Source: Cryptomeria japonica (Eukaryota > Streptophyta > Pinopsida > Cupressales > Cupressaceae). Taken from it: a stretch of DNA of 56,000 nucleotides. Below are positions 18,983-29,647 of the stretch, piece after piece. The stretch spans positions 21,620,047 to 21,676,046 of the forward strand of contig NC_081405.1 in the NCBI RefSeq assembly GCF_030272615.1. Direction: 5' to 3'. How positions within the stretch are numbered: the stretch's first letter is position 1; each line of letters opens with the position of its first letter. A model generated the notes under the pieces. The model worked only from the letters and a program-made list of their open reading frames with translations, did not search any database and had not been told where the DNA came from. The translations under genes were made by a program, and so were the position numbers.

Positions 18983-19761
18983 TGTATATGGTGAAAATGG
19001 ATAACAACAATATTGAAAGACTAAATGAATTCAACCACAAAAAACCCTAGCCTAACAACAACAAAGATCCACCATAACATATGAAGATTACCTAAGACAA
19101 TGGAAATCAAATGAAATCACAAAGATTATACCATCACATGTCCAATAGGGTTTGAATCTCCATTCTTCCTATCTCCATTAATCTTGCTTGATATATTTGC
19201 TCTCAGATTTTATGTGCACAAGAGCTCAACAAAGAATGGAAATGTGGTTGCAAGTAGGCTTGATTGCATATGCAAGTTTGAAAGCGTAGTTGGGGTTGAA
19301 TGCATAGTGAGGGTTTGATAATGAAGGAAGCATCTCCTTATATAGAAGACACTATATGAAATGGAGGGATAAGATTGAGAGGTGTAAAAGAGGTCGGCTA
19401 TGATTAGAGGGTAGGTAGAGAAAATAATAAAATAATAAGAGGGTAGGTAGTGTAGGAATTAAGAGATGAATGACATGTGTCATAGGTAGAAAAGGTTAAT
19501 GAATTAATTAAATAAATAAAGATTTATTTAATTAATAGTAGATGTGGGATCAATTAAATAAATAAGATATTTATTTAATTTAGGAAAAGGGATAATTTAA
19601 ATAAATAAATGTATTTATTTAAATGAGAAATAAGGCTAGAAGAGGATAAATGAATTAATTAAATAAATAAAGATTTATTTAATTAATAGAAGAATTAGGC
19701 TAAAGTAATTAAATAAATAAAATATTTATTTAATTAGACATGACAATTTTAGGTGTCTACA
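18983..19761 (-). repeat. 3' LTR of Y
   Basis: 779 bp, on the minus strand TGTAGACACC...CATATACA. Five AT-rich inverted repeats lie at about 19500-19735 (for example arms attaattaaataaat and atttatttaattaat around aaag). An intact TATA box (minus ctatataag) is at 19337-19345. Confidence 0.9.
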
Positions 19762-19775
19762 TTTTGCCCCTCTTT
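19762..19775 (-). other. Polypurine tract of Y
   Basis: The minus strand reads AAAGAGGGGCAAAA flush against the TGTAGACACC LTR start. It sets the orientation. Confidence 0.85.
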
Positions 19776-20006
19776 GAGACAATGCAGCTTGTCTTTTTGT
19801 TTCAAAGAAGATAAGATGAACTGATACAAAGTTGCCCCAAGATGGGAATGATATTCCCCTTTGAGAGATTGGATGAAAATGTCTGGAAAGATCACAAACA
19901 ATCTCTCGATAAGAAAGAAAGGCTAGAATGGATTGATCAGATAGGATAGAGTGACAGAGTCATGGGATAAAGAAGACTAACTCGGGAGACGAGGGCTAGG
20001 GCAGTC

Positions 20007-20016
20007 TATAAAATAG
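20007..20016 (+). promoter_or_regulatory. TATA box of the antisense PMD gene in Y
   Basis: tataaaatag lies about 98 bp upstream of the ATG at 20105, a suitable distance for a plant core promoter. The same position in Z reads tataaaataa (37136-37145). It is on the strand opposite to the retroelement transcript. Confidence 0.6.
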
Positions 20017-20104
20017 ACCACGAGGGAAATATATCCTCACTGTCATCCACACATTCAAGAGATTAGAGTGCAAAGAGAGAATAGAGCAGCAGCAGTCACC
20101 AGCA

Positions 20105-20170
20105 ATGGCATTGATGCACAAATTTGATCGCGTTCGCCAATTTCAAAGGCCAGCAGATGCAGGAGAGCTG
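20105..20170 (+). pseudogene. PMD gene exon 1 (Y)
   Basis: A 22-codon exon from the ATG (MALMHKFDRVRQFQRPADAG and two more residues) ends CTG|GTAAGT, a near-consensus plant splice donor. Z has the same 66 bp at 37234-37299 without indels, though its donor is mutated to AT. The intron is short: the next acceptor candidate is tcttctag at 20258-20265. The sequence after that acceptor carries stops, so the spliced product is broken in this copy. The exon assignment is inferred from conservation and splice signals; no transcript evidence is available. Confidence 0.55.
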
Positions 20171-20265
20171 GTAAGTACCACAAAACCTCCTTGTACTTTG
20201 TCGCAATAAATATTGTCATTAATGCATGTCAGGTAATGTAATAAATATGCATTTATGTCTTCTAG

Positions 20266-20460
20266 GCCGAATCGACAGTTCTGTGATGAACATACGTTGT
20301 TGATTGGATAAGCTGCTAAGAGGATACACTCAAGCAGGTCCTCTAGGGAAGACTAGAATAGCAGATAGGGCTAAGATTGACAATTCTATGATAGAACATA
20401 CGTTGCCAATGAAGAAACTACTCAAGAGGATACACTCAAGCAGAGGCCCTAGGATAGGAT
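20266..20460 (+). pseudogene. Duplicated 105-bp PMD exon segment (Y)
   Basis: Two tandem units spaced exactly 105 bp (35 codons): gacagttctgtgatgaacat at 20274 and gacaattctatgatagaaca at 20379, each followed by a version of aagaggatacactcaagcag. In one frame they encode FCDEHTL and EHTLPMKKLLKRIHSSR. Z keeps the same 105-bp spacing (37524 and 37629). The segment lies between exon 1 and the main PMD exon, and its frames are broken by stops. Confidence 0.5.
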
Positions 20461-20815
20461 AGATCAAGGCACTTTGTGATGAACAGGGAGTACCAAAACA
20501 GAGTACTTTGTGATGAAAAGGCTAGAATGGATGGACCAGATAGGAGCAGTACTTTGTGATGAACAGGGAGTGCAAATATAAGTAGCACTTTGTGATGAAC
20601 AGGGAGTGCAAATATGAGTAGCACTTTGTGATGAACAGGGAGTGCAAAAACACGTAGTACTTTGTGATGAACAGTGAGTACCACTAGGATAGAAGCAACA
20701 CTTTGTGATGAACAGTGAGTGTCACTAGGATAGAAGCAACACTTTGTGATGAATAGTGAGTGTCACTAGGATAGAAGCAACACTTTGTGATGAACAATGA
20801 GTGTCACTTTGATTG
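20461..20815 (+). repeat. Minisatellite of actttgtgatgaacag units (Y)
   Basis: Nine copies of actttgtgatgaa(c/t)a(g/a), spaced roughly 32-47 bp apart. The core resembles the upstream exon text ttctgtgatgaacat: both encode (L/F)CDE(Q/H). The array therefore probably grew from PMD exon sequence. The regular minus-strand HHKVLLIFALPV frame is a shadow of it. Z has six copies. Confidence 0.8.
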
Positions 20816-20840
20816 ACATGATTGCTTTTCTTGACTATAG

Positions 20841-21305
20841 GAGTACCTACCTATGCTAGAGTCATGAGAGAGATTCCCGTTGACGCAGAGGTTACGACCA
20901 GAGTTGACCTTTGAGGACAGGGTTGTCATTAAGGTTATGGGTCTGTGATTTATTCTATATGTGCCTGAGTTTTGGGTGAACATGGGATTGTTGACTGCAT
21001 TAGCTGAGAGATGGCACTCAGAGACTTGCATGTTTCATTTGTTGATGGGTGAGATGACAATCACCTTAGAGGATGTGTACAGGATTCTGAGAATACCGAT
21101 CGATGGGGAGTTGATACCCTATGATCGAGATAGAGATAGGGATGCCCTGAGACAAGTGTTCTAGGATCTGGGATTGGAGATGAGGGCTATACATGTGGCA
21201 TAGGACACGATGACACAGACTGGATTAGCATTACCAGCAGTACTGGCAGGAGTGATCAATGGGTTTCTCTGTATCAGTTTTGTACCATTTTGTATGATGA
21301 TGTAG
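20841..21305 (+). pseudogene. Plant mobile domain (PMD) exon, antisense in Y
   Basis: An acceptor-like ttgactatag precedes a 154-codon frame ending at TAG 21303-21305. It contains EFWVNMGLLTAL, then ERWHSETCMFHL, GEMTITLEDVYRILRIPIDG and ELIPYDRD. The W-x-ET-x-TFHLP-x-GEMT-x-TL-x-DV order followed by a PIDG motif is the signature of the plant mobile domain (PF10536), found in MAIN/MAIL1-type nuclear proteins and often associated with plant transposons. Only the N-terminal part of the domain is present, ending after NGFLCISFVPFCMMM. Four in-frame stops mark this copy as dead, but there is no indel against Z, where the frame has one stop. Role in the element unknown; gene silencing or targeting functions would be guesses. 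Confidence 0.75.
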
Positions 21306-22966
21306 ACACCTTTGGGTGATTGTAGCCATATGATTTTGATATCATTGTATCATGACACTTTTATTATATATATGAGATGATTCATCTTTGTGACAGCTAT
21401 ATGCATGTGTACCTATATGATGCTTATGTTATGGATGCAAATATGTATATGATGAAATGCAATATTTCTGATTTTTTATGTTTTTAATATGTTATGCCAA
21501 TGCAAATGTGAATGTATGAAATGCAGGTGAATATGATAATGCAAATAACTATTTACATGATGAAAATGTAAAATGTGCTAATATGTGTTGTGTGCAGGAT
21601 GTGATGCAATTGTGATACCTATATGTATGTATGAAATGCTTAATATGTGGTAATGCAGGTGCAACTACATGAAATGTAAATGTTTTTGGTGTGTCATTAT
21701 ACTCAGTCGTGTGATAGTAGGTTATGCGGACTCAAGAAGGACAATGGAGGTCAATAAAGAAATGGGGATGGAAGATGGAAGATATGGAAGTGAAAGAGCT
21801 TCTTGTGTGTTATCATCATTGAGCTTTATTATGGAAAAATAGGTTATGACAATCGAGGCATATGTTCGACCCAAAAAGTCATTGTACCTATTTGCATGGA
21901 GATAAGATAGTCACAAAAAAGGAATGCCTCAGTTCACACTAGACTCATAGTGTCCTCATATCCTTGGACAAGTCATAGCATTACTAAGAGACAATCCACA
22001 GACAACAAAAGAAAAATAGGTGACGATACCCCATCCTCACCTTTCTAGTCAAAGACATCCTGGAGATAAATCTCTAGTCAGAGACATCCTAGAAAAGCTA
22101 AAAGACATGTCACCAAAAAGATAAAAATCAAAATAAAACCAAGACTCGACACCAACATCCACTGTAGTCCTCAAGTTTAGTGTCTCTTGTCACTTGTATA
22201 AGTCTTATTTTATTGTGGTCACAATATTTACTTTCACAAAAAGAATAAATAGCACTGAACCATAATATTGTCGGAGTCTGCTGAAAGATTTGATTTGTTG
22301 AAGCCCATTGTTGCTACTGTGTCTCTTCTGAAACTGACTAAATCCATGAAACTGATACTTTATTATGGAGAAGACAGAACTTTATTGCGGATTGGCAATG
22401 CAAGTGTTGCTTTATTGTGGATTGTGCACGGATAGACTGAAGAAAACTAGAAGAAACTGTAATCCTCGAAACATGTGATGCTCTCAGTTCCACACCCATC
22501 ACTAGACGTAGGATTTGCCTTAGCCACAGATAGGATCTGATTTATTATGGATGAAAAGAGATGAAAATGAATGTTTATTATGAATGGTGAACCAATCTTG
22601 GGTAGATCAATAAAAGCCATGATGGGAATGTGTAAAGTTTATTATGAATGTATATGCTGTGAGTGTGTGTAAAGTGAAGGATGAAATGGAATCCTGAAGG
22701 AGGGAGGAGCAATGTCTCTATGCATGGCACTGGTGACCTAGTTTTCACCATGGTACTTACCCAGGGTGCCATCAAAGTGGTTTTCACCATTGGATGAAAA
22801 TGTTTTTCTTTACTTTTTTAATTTTTTTTTGTGTCACAAGGCACTTGTTTGCCAGGTTTTCACCAAGTAACAATTTTTTTATGTTTATGATTTTTTGATT
22901 TTTTTTTGATTTTTTTTTTTTTTTGATTTTTTTTTTTTTTTTTTGTAATTAGGATACTCTGAAGAG
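21306..22966. other. Non-coding 3' region of Y between PMD and polyprotein
   Basis: No supported coding frame. It holds tatgatgcaaatatg-rich text (21400-21700), recurrent ctttattgtgga-type words (22370-22640), and a long T-tract block at 22805-22945 made of t-runs separated by ga. The same order is present in Z (38429-40165), so it is part of the family and probably serves as untranslated region for the two convergent transcripts. Confidence 0.6.
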
Positions 22967-23731
22967 CTATGTGTAAAACTTGTGAAGGTGCATGCTATTG
23001 ATAAGATCCTCCAAGGATTCACCCTCTATGGTTGAGAGTTGATATGCACCAGGTCCATATACTGCTATGATGATGTAAGGACCAAGCCAGTTTGGTTCAA
23101 ATTTGCCCTTCTCTCTGTCTTGCTGATTTTTAGGATTTTCTCTGAGAACTAATTCACCTACCTCAAATGTGCGAGGCTTGAATTTATGATTGTATTTGCA
23201 TCATTCTTTGACTGAATGATGTGTAGCTTGAGTGACTATCTTCCTTGATGAAGGAACTAAGATAGAATTACTAGTGTGTGGACTACACAGGCCCGTATGC
23301 GTGTCACCTAAAGAGGTTTGGGCATCCCTGATAACAAAGTCTTTCATGGAAGCTCCATTAAAGGTCCATGATGTATCGCCAGAAGGGAAAGGATGTGCAG
23401 AACAACTGGATGAGTGATGAAGGCTTATGATTGTGAAAAGAAGTGAAAGTAGGATAGCATGATGGAGACTTAGGATCAACCAGTGTGCTTTTTGACTTGA
23501 AATTTTAGAACTTTTGCCCCCAGTTATTTTGATATTAGGGGAGATCAACTCTTTCTCTTTTTGCTTCATAGGATTTTTATCCTTGAATTTGATTTTTGTA
23601 GAGTCTAGTAGCTTTTGATTTTGATTTGGACTAAAGGACATTTCTTTAGTTTTGCCTTGTAGATTTTTCTTTTCAAAGCTTGATTTTTGATCCCCAATGA
23701 GTAAGGGCTTTTGTAATTCTTGTTGATCCAA
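22967..23731 (-). pseudogene. Hydrophobic segment fused to integrase C-terminal tail (Y)
   Basis: In frame with gag and protease upstream. Order: Lys-rich linker (KSSFEKKNLQGKTKE), a hydrophobic run of about 20 residues (LILSLHHAILLSLLFTIISL), a small-residue stretch SCSAHPFPSG that resembles a signal-peptidase site, a Ser/Thr-rich part, then after a TGA (CAA in Z) the integrase C-terminal tail with KPRTFEVGELVLRENPKN, KFEPNWLGPYIII and a terminal NSMHLHKFYT. The last three match the tail of Tat/Athila integrases. The catalytic core and zinc domain of integrase are missing. The hydrophobic part could be env-like, a captured secretory peptide, or a membrane anchor. Confidence 0.65.
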
Positions 23732-24520
23732 GTCTGGGAGCAGAGAGGAAATGGAATGAATGGATGATATGGTAAGGCTATGTTATTTTTCAAGAGGGTT
23801 GGTGATACACTCAATAGATTCTTTATTGGAACCACTCTTAGGATTATTGATATCAAGAGGTGCTTGCACCACTAGAGGAGATTTGTATTTAGACTTAGTA
23901 GCCACAACACTAGGTGGTTCACACCCAATTCCTTGATATTGCAAATTGTTTGTAGATTGTTCCTGTCGACTAAATATCTTAGGAGATAGTGGGAGTTTAT
24001 CAACATGAAACATATACTCAACGCATCCCAGGTCTTTAATCTTGAACTTTTCTTTGATCTCTTCTTGTTTTGATGTAAAAGCTTTTAAGGATTCTGTATC
24101 AACATATGTTGATGAATAAATAGCCTCTTGATTGATTAGTACTATTATTTCTAATCGAGCTCGCACATTGTTGCAATATATGAATGGATTTGGGTCAACT
24201 TTGATAGTCACTTCAACTCCATTATGTGGGAACTTGATACATCGATGATATGTAGATGGGACTGCTCTCATCTCATGAATCCATGGACGTCCTAGCAATA
24301 TATTGTATGTGAGATCGAGATCAGGGACTTGACAAACCACATCCTTTGTAACTGGTCCAACTCTGAGATGAAAGGTGACTATGCCTTTGGATGAATGCTC
24401 TTTATCATCAAATGCTTTGATGGTAATTTTGTTTGTAGAATTTATGGCTTTATCGGAATATCCCAATTGTTTAATAGTACTCAATGTACAAATGTTTATA
24501 CCTACTCCTCCATCTATCAA
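23732..24520 (-). pseudogene. pro: Retropepsin-like protease and linker of Y
   Basis: It starts just after a TGA at 24521-24523 that is CGA (Arg) in Z. The active site reads LIDGGVGINIC, the D-G-G variant common in Tat/Athila elements instead of DTG/DSG. Further on, LTYNILLGRPWIHEM is the conserved post-flap helix signature and VPSTYHRCIKFPH follows. The C-terminal linker (KFKIKDLGCVEYMFHVDKLP onwards) is Ser/Lys-rich and leads in frame to the hydrophobic segment; no RT palm motif (YLDD/YVDD) or RNase H is found anywhere. Cleavage of the polyprotein is the expected role. Confidence 0.8.
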
Positions 24521-24523
24521 GAC

Positions 24524-27088
24524 TCATTTTATTCGATGTTTGTGTATGAAGGCTTCAATGTGTAGTGGTGCATTATGTGGCTGACTTACGGAGGCGTCAT
24601 CGGCTTCTGTGAATGTAAGAGAGTGTGGATTGGAAAGGTATCCCACCATGGCTTGAAAATGGTCCACGTTCAGATCGGTAGGGATAGAAGTGTCTCTCAA
24701 GATTTTGTCAAGAATAGCTTTATGTGCAAGGGATATGTGTAAGAGCTCAAGGATGGAGATGAGTGTCAGTGTCTTCCCTAACTGTTCTAGAAGGTCATAC
24801 TTAGGCTTTGTTGATGCGGAAGTGGTGTTTTTAGCTAGAGCAGCTTGCAAAGTGAATTTACCTTGATGAGTTATAACATTACATTTAGAGGTAGGTTCGG
24901 AAGAAGATCCAATGCCTTTTAGGACAATCTTGGGTCTTTGGGTAGAATTCTCAGGTGTTTTGTCCTTGATGATAATGGTAGAGACATAATTGTCCATTGA
25001 AATGTGATTGATAGTTGAATCATAGTTATAGTATGCTCTGGTATAGTTGGTTTGGTCATCTGTGGCTTTAGCTTTTCCCTTGTTATGTTTTTGGAATGGT
25101 TCCTTAAACATTTCATGTTCTTGATTGGAGGAATGTCCTTCAATCTCAATGTCACCTCTATCAATGAGATCTTGTATGATGTTCTTCAGTCGATGGCAAT
25201 TTCTTGTTTTATGTCCCTTTCTTTTATGAAATTCACAATATTCATCATCATTCCACCAATTTGGTTTGACCTTTGGCTCATACGGCAGAAAATCTAGAAT
25301 TGTGATTATCTTGTTTGCCACTAGCTTTTTGAAAATGGACTCAAGTGTTTCTCCCAATGGAGTATACTTCCTTTGTGACTTTGAAGTTGTTTGAGTATTC
25401 ACTTGATTGTTTGTAGAGCTTGATCCAGAAAAAATGATTTTGGGTCATACTGTATTGGCATCAACAACACCATCATTAACTGTGTTCTTGTTTTTGTTCC
25501 AAAATCTTGGCTTGTCTTTTCCTTTATAGTCCTCTTTTTTTTCCTTGAATATCTTAATGACTCCGTGTTCAATTAGGACCTTCTCTGTCGCTAAGCCTTT
25601 TTCAATGATGTCCTTGAAGGTGGACAAACAATCTTTTCTTAGGTCATAACCAATGTCTTTGTTGACATTCTGGGTGAACATTTCTACCATTTGTTTTTGT
25701 GGAATTTCACAAGAGCATTTGCTGGCTAGATTCCTCCATCTTTGTAAAAATAATGAAAAAGACTCTCCATCTTTTTGCTTGGTGTTGCACAAAGTAGTGA
25801 CTGATATGTTTGTCTCTATGTTGTAGGAGAAATGTTGGATAAATGCCTCTGCTAAGTCACCCCATGACTTAATTCTAGGTGGGAGTTGGGAGAACCATTC
25901 CATAGCTTGATCACCTAAGCTCTATGGGAATAATCTCATCAAATATGTCTCTTCTGCTGCTACCTCAATGCAAGCTATGAAAAACTATCTTATGTGTGCC
26001 TTAGGATCCCCTTTGGCTTTGTATTTATCAAACTTAGGCATCACAAAGTGTGTAGGAAATGGAGGAATTGGAATGCTCTTGTCAAATGGATAAGGACATA
26101 TGTCTCTCATTGTCTATGTTGGCTTTAGTGTATTTATGTCCTCCATTTTCTTTTGTAAGTCCCTGATTTGCTGTTCCAAATTGTTCTTAGGTGGAGACTG
26201 ACTTCTTGGACCATACCCCATGCCTGAAGCACCGGGTGGAGGAGGAGCATGTTGCATATATGGATGATATTGATCATACACATGTTCATATGGAGGAGGT
26301 CTATAATGATGCTGCGTATATGGACCACTTGGTATAGAGTCATGTTGAGGAACGAAATATCTTCTTTGTCCATGTATACCATACTCTACAGGCATGTCAT
26401 GAGTTTGTTCTAGTGTGTTGCCCCCAAATTTGACATGGGGTTTCCTTGTGTTCAAATTTTGAGCATGCCTTTGAATATCCAATTGCTTTGGTGGTTGATC
26501 CGTAGCATTGTTATGTGGTTGAGCATATTTCTCTGCATAAGACTTCGATAATGGTCTGTGAAGGTGAGTATCATATGCTTGACCATGTGTGTAAGGGACC
26601 TCTGGTTTTTGAAACAAAGATGATGGTGATTTAGGCACCATATGTGGTCCTCTGTTGCCTCCATTATTAGGCCTCCTTTGATCCATGTTGGAGTGAGATT
26701 GTTGCAAAGGTCGATTTTCCATTATTTGAGACATGTCAAAATCATGAGGGATCTTGGTTCCACTTTGTGCCATCACTTGTAGAAAGTATTGTCTATCTCT
26801 CCTCATTATTTCCTTGACCAATCTATTAAAATAGGGATCCATAATGGAGTCTTCCACTTCTACTGAATGTATTGAAATGTTGTCCATATTGTCATTGTGT
26901 GTGTCATTGTTGTTCGTAGTGTCCATGTTTTCAACATTTGGAACGTTTCTATAGGCATCCATGTCAGGTAATGTAGTATGATCAGAATTGAAAAAGATAT
27001 CATTGTCATACTCATAGGAACTCATGTTTGCGGACTCTTGAGCCTCTTTAGTTTCTCTCCTAGATTTTTTGGAACGGGTTTCAACCAT
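24524..27088 (-). pseudogene. gag: Gag of Y (Tat/Athila type)
   Basis: One frame from ATG 27088 to the protease, with five in-frame stops and no frameshift. Regions: a basic start (VETRSKKSRRETKEAQ), an Asn/Asp-rich then Pro/His/Tyr-rich segment (HHYRPPPYEHVYDQYHPYM), a Retrotrans_gag capsid domain (MEWFSQLPPRIKSWGDLAEA, later FLQRWRNLASKC), and a CHHC knuckle CEFHKRKGHKTRNC with CX2HX4HX4C spacing. After the knuckle: RLKNIIQDLIDRGDIEIEG, usual in this branch. Two of the stops are TGA where Z has CGA. Gag would form the particle and bind RNA, so the family kept packaging functions in cis even though it lost RT. Confidence 0.85.
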
Positions 27089-29626
27089 GAACTAGGTTTT
27101 GACCAAGATGTGTGAGACTAGATGAAAATGGAAAGAGTATGGAAGACAAAGAGTTGGATGGAATGTAAATGAATCTGAGGTGCACTTGCAATGTCCAAAG
27201 TGTAAGACCAAGTATGTATGTAGTAGAGTAGGTGTGGCTTCCAAAGAGATGATAGTTTCTCTTGATGAGGTAAGTTGACCTTGACTCTAAGTAAGACAAA
27301 ATGAGACCCAAAGGTGATAGACCTTGATGAGGGACCACTTAGCAAAATGTTGTCATATGTAGTATGTTGACAAAGCAAGATGATGACAAGCAAGTGACCT
27401 TTTGACTCAAGTTTAGACAAATGTGAATGTAATGTAAGGTGTAAAGTAATGATGGACTTTGTGAGACGCAAAGATAGGTTGAATGCTAGATGAAAATCTA
27501 GAGAAATAACTTAGGAAGCTCAAGAATTTTGAAACTGATTGCTCTTGTTTGTTGGACTGTAAATTTTTCCAATTTGTGAAGTTGTTGTTGTGACCAAATC
27601 TGAATTTTTGACTATTTTTCATGACAAGAGGACACAATGATGATGAAGACTCAATGTTTGCAAGTGTCTAGACTCAAAATGACTCAAAAGAAAGTGTGTT
27701 GTTTGATGTAAAATTGTTTTGCATACACTTGATGACACAAAAGACACAGTGTTTTAATGTTTGGTCTTGAATGTTTGATTGTTCAAAATAAGAAAAGCAC
27801 AATTCTTATGGCTGGCCAGGACAATAGTTGTTGATCCCACGTGGTGTTTCCCCAAGGCTATGCTATTCAGAGTGGATACTTAGATGCTTGACCCCACTGG
27901 CTCCACCCTTGGCACTCACTTCTTGGGGTAGCCAAGCATCAGTCCCCATGAAAACTCCTTGTGGCGAAACTTGTATCTCTACTAAGAACCGCATGTGTGT
28001 GGGCCGATACTAGAGGTCCAACCTCCTGCCCCAACAACTAGAAGGATTTTGGCTTCTAAAACAAAAAGGTGCTAGTAAGAGAATTTGCTTGTGTGGCCAT
28101 ACATGCGGCACTTTCAGCTCTGTAAATATAGAAGGCTCCCATCTGGTAGGGGTTACACCCTATAAATGATCAAATAAATTTGATCAAATGGGTTTATGGG
28201 GAGACATAGTGTCGGTATGAACTAATCAGCACACGTTATCCATAGTTTTCACCATGGATATAGTTATTTATAGTGGTTTGGAAGAAGATGGATTTTCTTT
28301 TGCTACCACTTGGGTCATTCTCTCCTCACTAGTAGTCCTAATGACCACACGGGGAGACAGGCCCTCTAAAGATGAAACAAAAAGAGCCTATTGCTCAAGA
28401 CACAAAAGACAATGGTTCAATTTTAGTGCACCAATTGAAGTGTTTGCTAGTCTATGAGAACAAGGCACACAATAAAAATCAAAAACCCTTGCCAAGGTCC
28501 TGCAACAAAGATCTATTAGCAGTTTGGATTGTTTCAAATGATCACCTCTTCCTGCAAGCACACAAGTTAGGTAAATTTTAGATCCAAAAGACTTTGTGGA
28601 ATAGGGGCCTTCAACAAATTGTTTTGTTGACAAATTCAAATATTTGATTCATCATAAAAAAATATCACCTGTAAAATTTCAAGAGATTTTCAGAAATGTA
28701 AGAAAATCCAAAAAATTTGCTAATTTGCTCCAAAAATTAATTTTTTTATGAAAAATCATAAAAAATTCATATCAAATGCAAAATCGATCCAAAAAATCTG
28801 AAATTTTTATTGGAGAGTCCTGATGGTCGTCCAAACCTGCATAAAAAATTTTCTACAACAAATCCAAGCAGTTTGTGAGATATGAGTAAACTAATGCAAT
28901 ACCCTAATTTTTAAAGATCCATTTTTTGAGGAATTATTTTGAATGAAATTTAAAATCACAAAAAATAGATCCTATGTATAATTCTGAGAGATTTCCAAAA
29001 ATGTAAGAAAATCTGAAAAATTTGCTAATTTTCTCTCAAAATTAATTTGTTATGAAAAATCATAAAAAATTCATATAAACTGAAACTTTGATCCAAAAAA
29101 TCTACAATTTTTACTAAATACTTTTGATACTTTTCCTAACCTGTACAAAACATTTGATGCCAAAATTTGAAACTATTTGTGAGATCTGATCAAAATAAGG
29201 AAAAACCCTAATTTTTAAAGATCCAATTTTTAGGGAAATATTTTGCATCAAAATTAAAATCACAAAGAACAGATCCTATGTATAATTATGTGAGATTTCC
29301 AAAAATGTAAGAAAATCAAAAAAATTCACTCATTTTCTCTCAAAATTAATTTTTTATGAAAATTCATAAAAAATTCATAGAAAATTAAAATATGCTCCAA
29401 TAGATTTGAATTTTTTTTTTGAGAGCTCCTTATACTGTCTTCCACTTGCAAAAAACATTTGGTGCAAAATTTCTAAGCTGTTTGTGAGATTTGATCAAAT
29501 CTCTCCAAGATCTTGATTTTGTGTCCAAAACCCTAGTTGCACATGGTTATTCTCCAAATTATTTTACAAAACAACAATATAGGGTTAGAAAAATCTGAAA
29601 AAAACACAGATCTAACAAAAATCCAC
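27089..29626 (-). other. Leader (5' UTR) of Y
   Basis: 2.5 kb between primer site and gag ATG. It holds a conserved moderately GC-richer block at 27800-28560, shared with Z at 45010-45780, and the 304-bp tandem repeats described separately. Short frames on both strands are not preserved between the copies as proteins, so no gene is called. Confidence 0.6.
28640..29520 (-). repeat. Three ~304-bp tandem repeats in the leader of Y
   Basis: The landmark agatttccaaaaatgtaag recurs at about 28685, 28989 and 29293, a constant 304-bp period. Each unit contains ttatgaaaaatcataaaaaa and ccctaatttttaaagatcc type text. Z has the same three units. Such a leader array could carry packaging or promoter signals. 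Confidence 0.8.
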
Positions 29627-29644
29627 GTCCCACGGGGCATGCCA
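29627..29644 (-). other. Primer-binding site candidate of Y
   Basis: The minus strand reads TGGCATGCCCCGTGGGAC three bases after the LTR end. Its TGG start is complementary to a tRNA CCA end. Z reads TGGCACGCCCCGTGGGAC. It is not the iMet site; the tRNA could not be named by eye. Confidence 0.6.
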
Positions 29645-29647
29645 AAA

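Noticed and set aside
20461-20815. Regularly spaced repeats resembling a CRISPR array
   Set aside because: Spacers are themselves similar, unit spacing varies, the locus is in a plant retrotransposon and no cas genes exist. It is a minisatellite.
27828-28013. Plus-strand frame in the Y leader with a counterpart in Z (45028-45276)
   Set aside because: Present in both copies but with frame-changing differences and different ends; better explained as conserved untranslated leader. No domain recognised.
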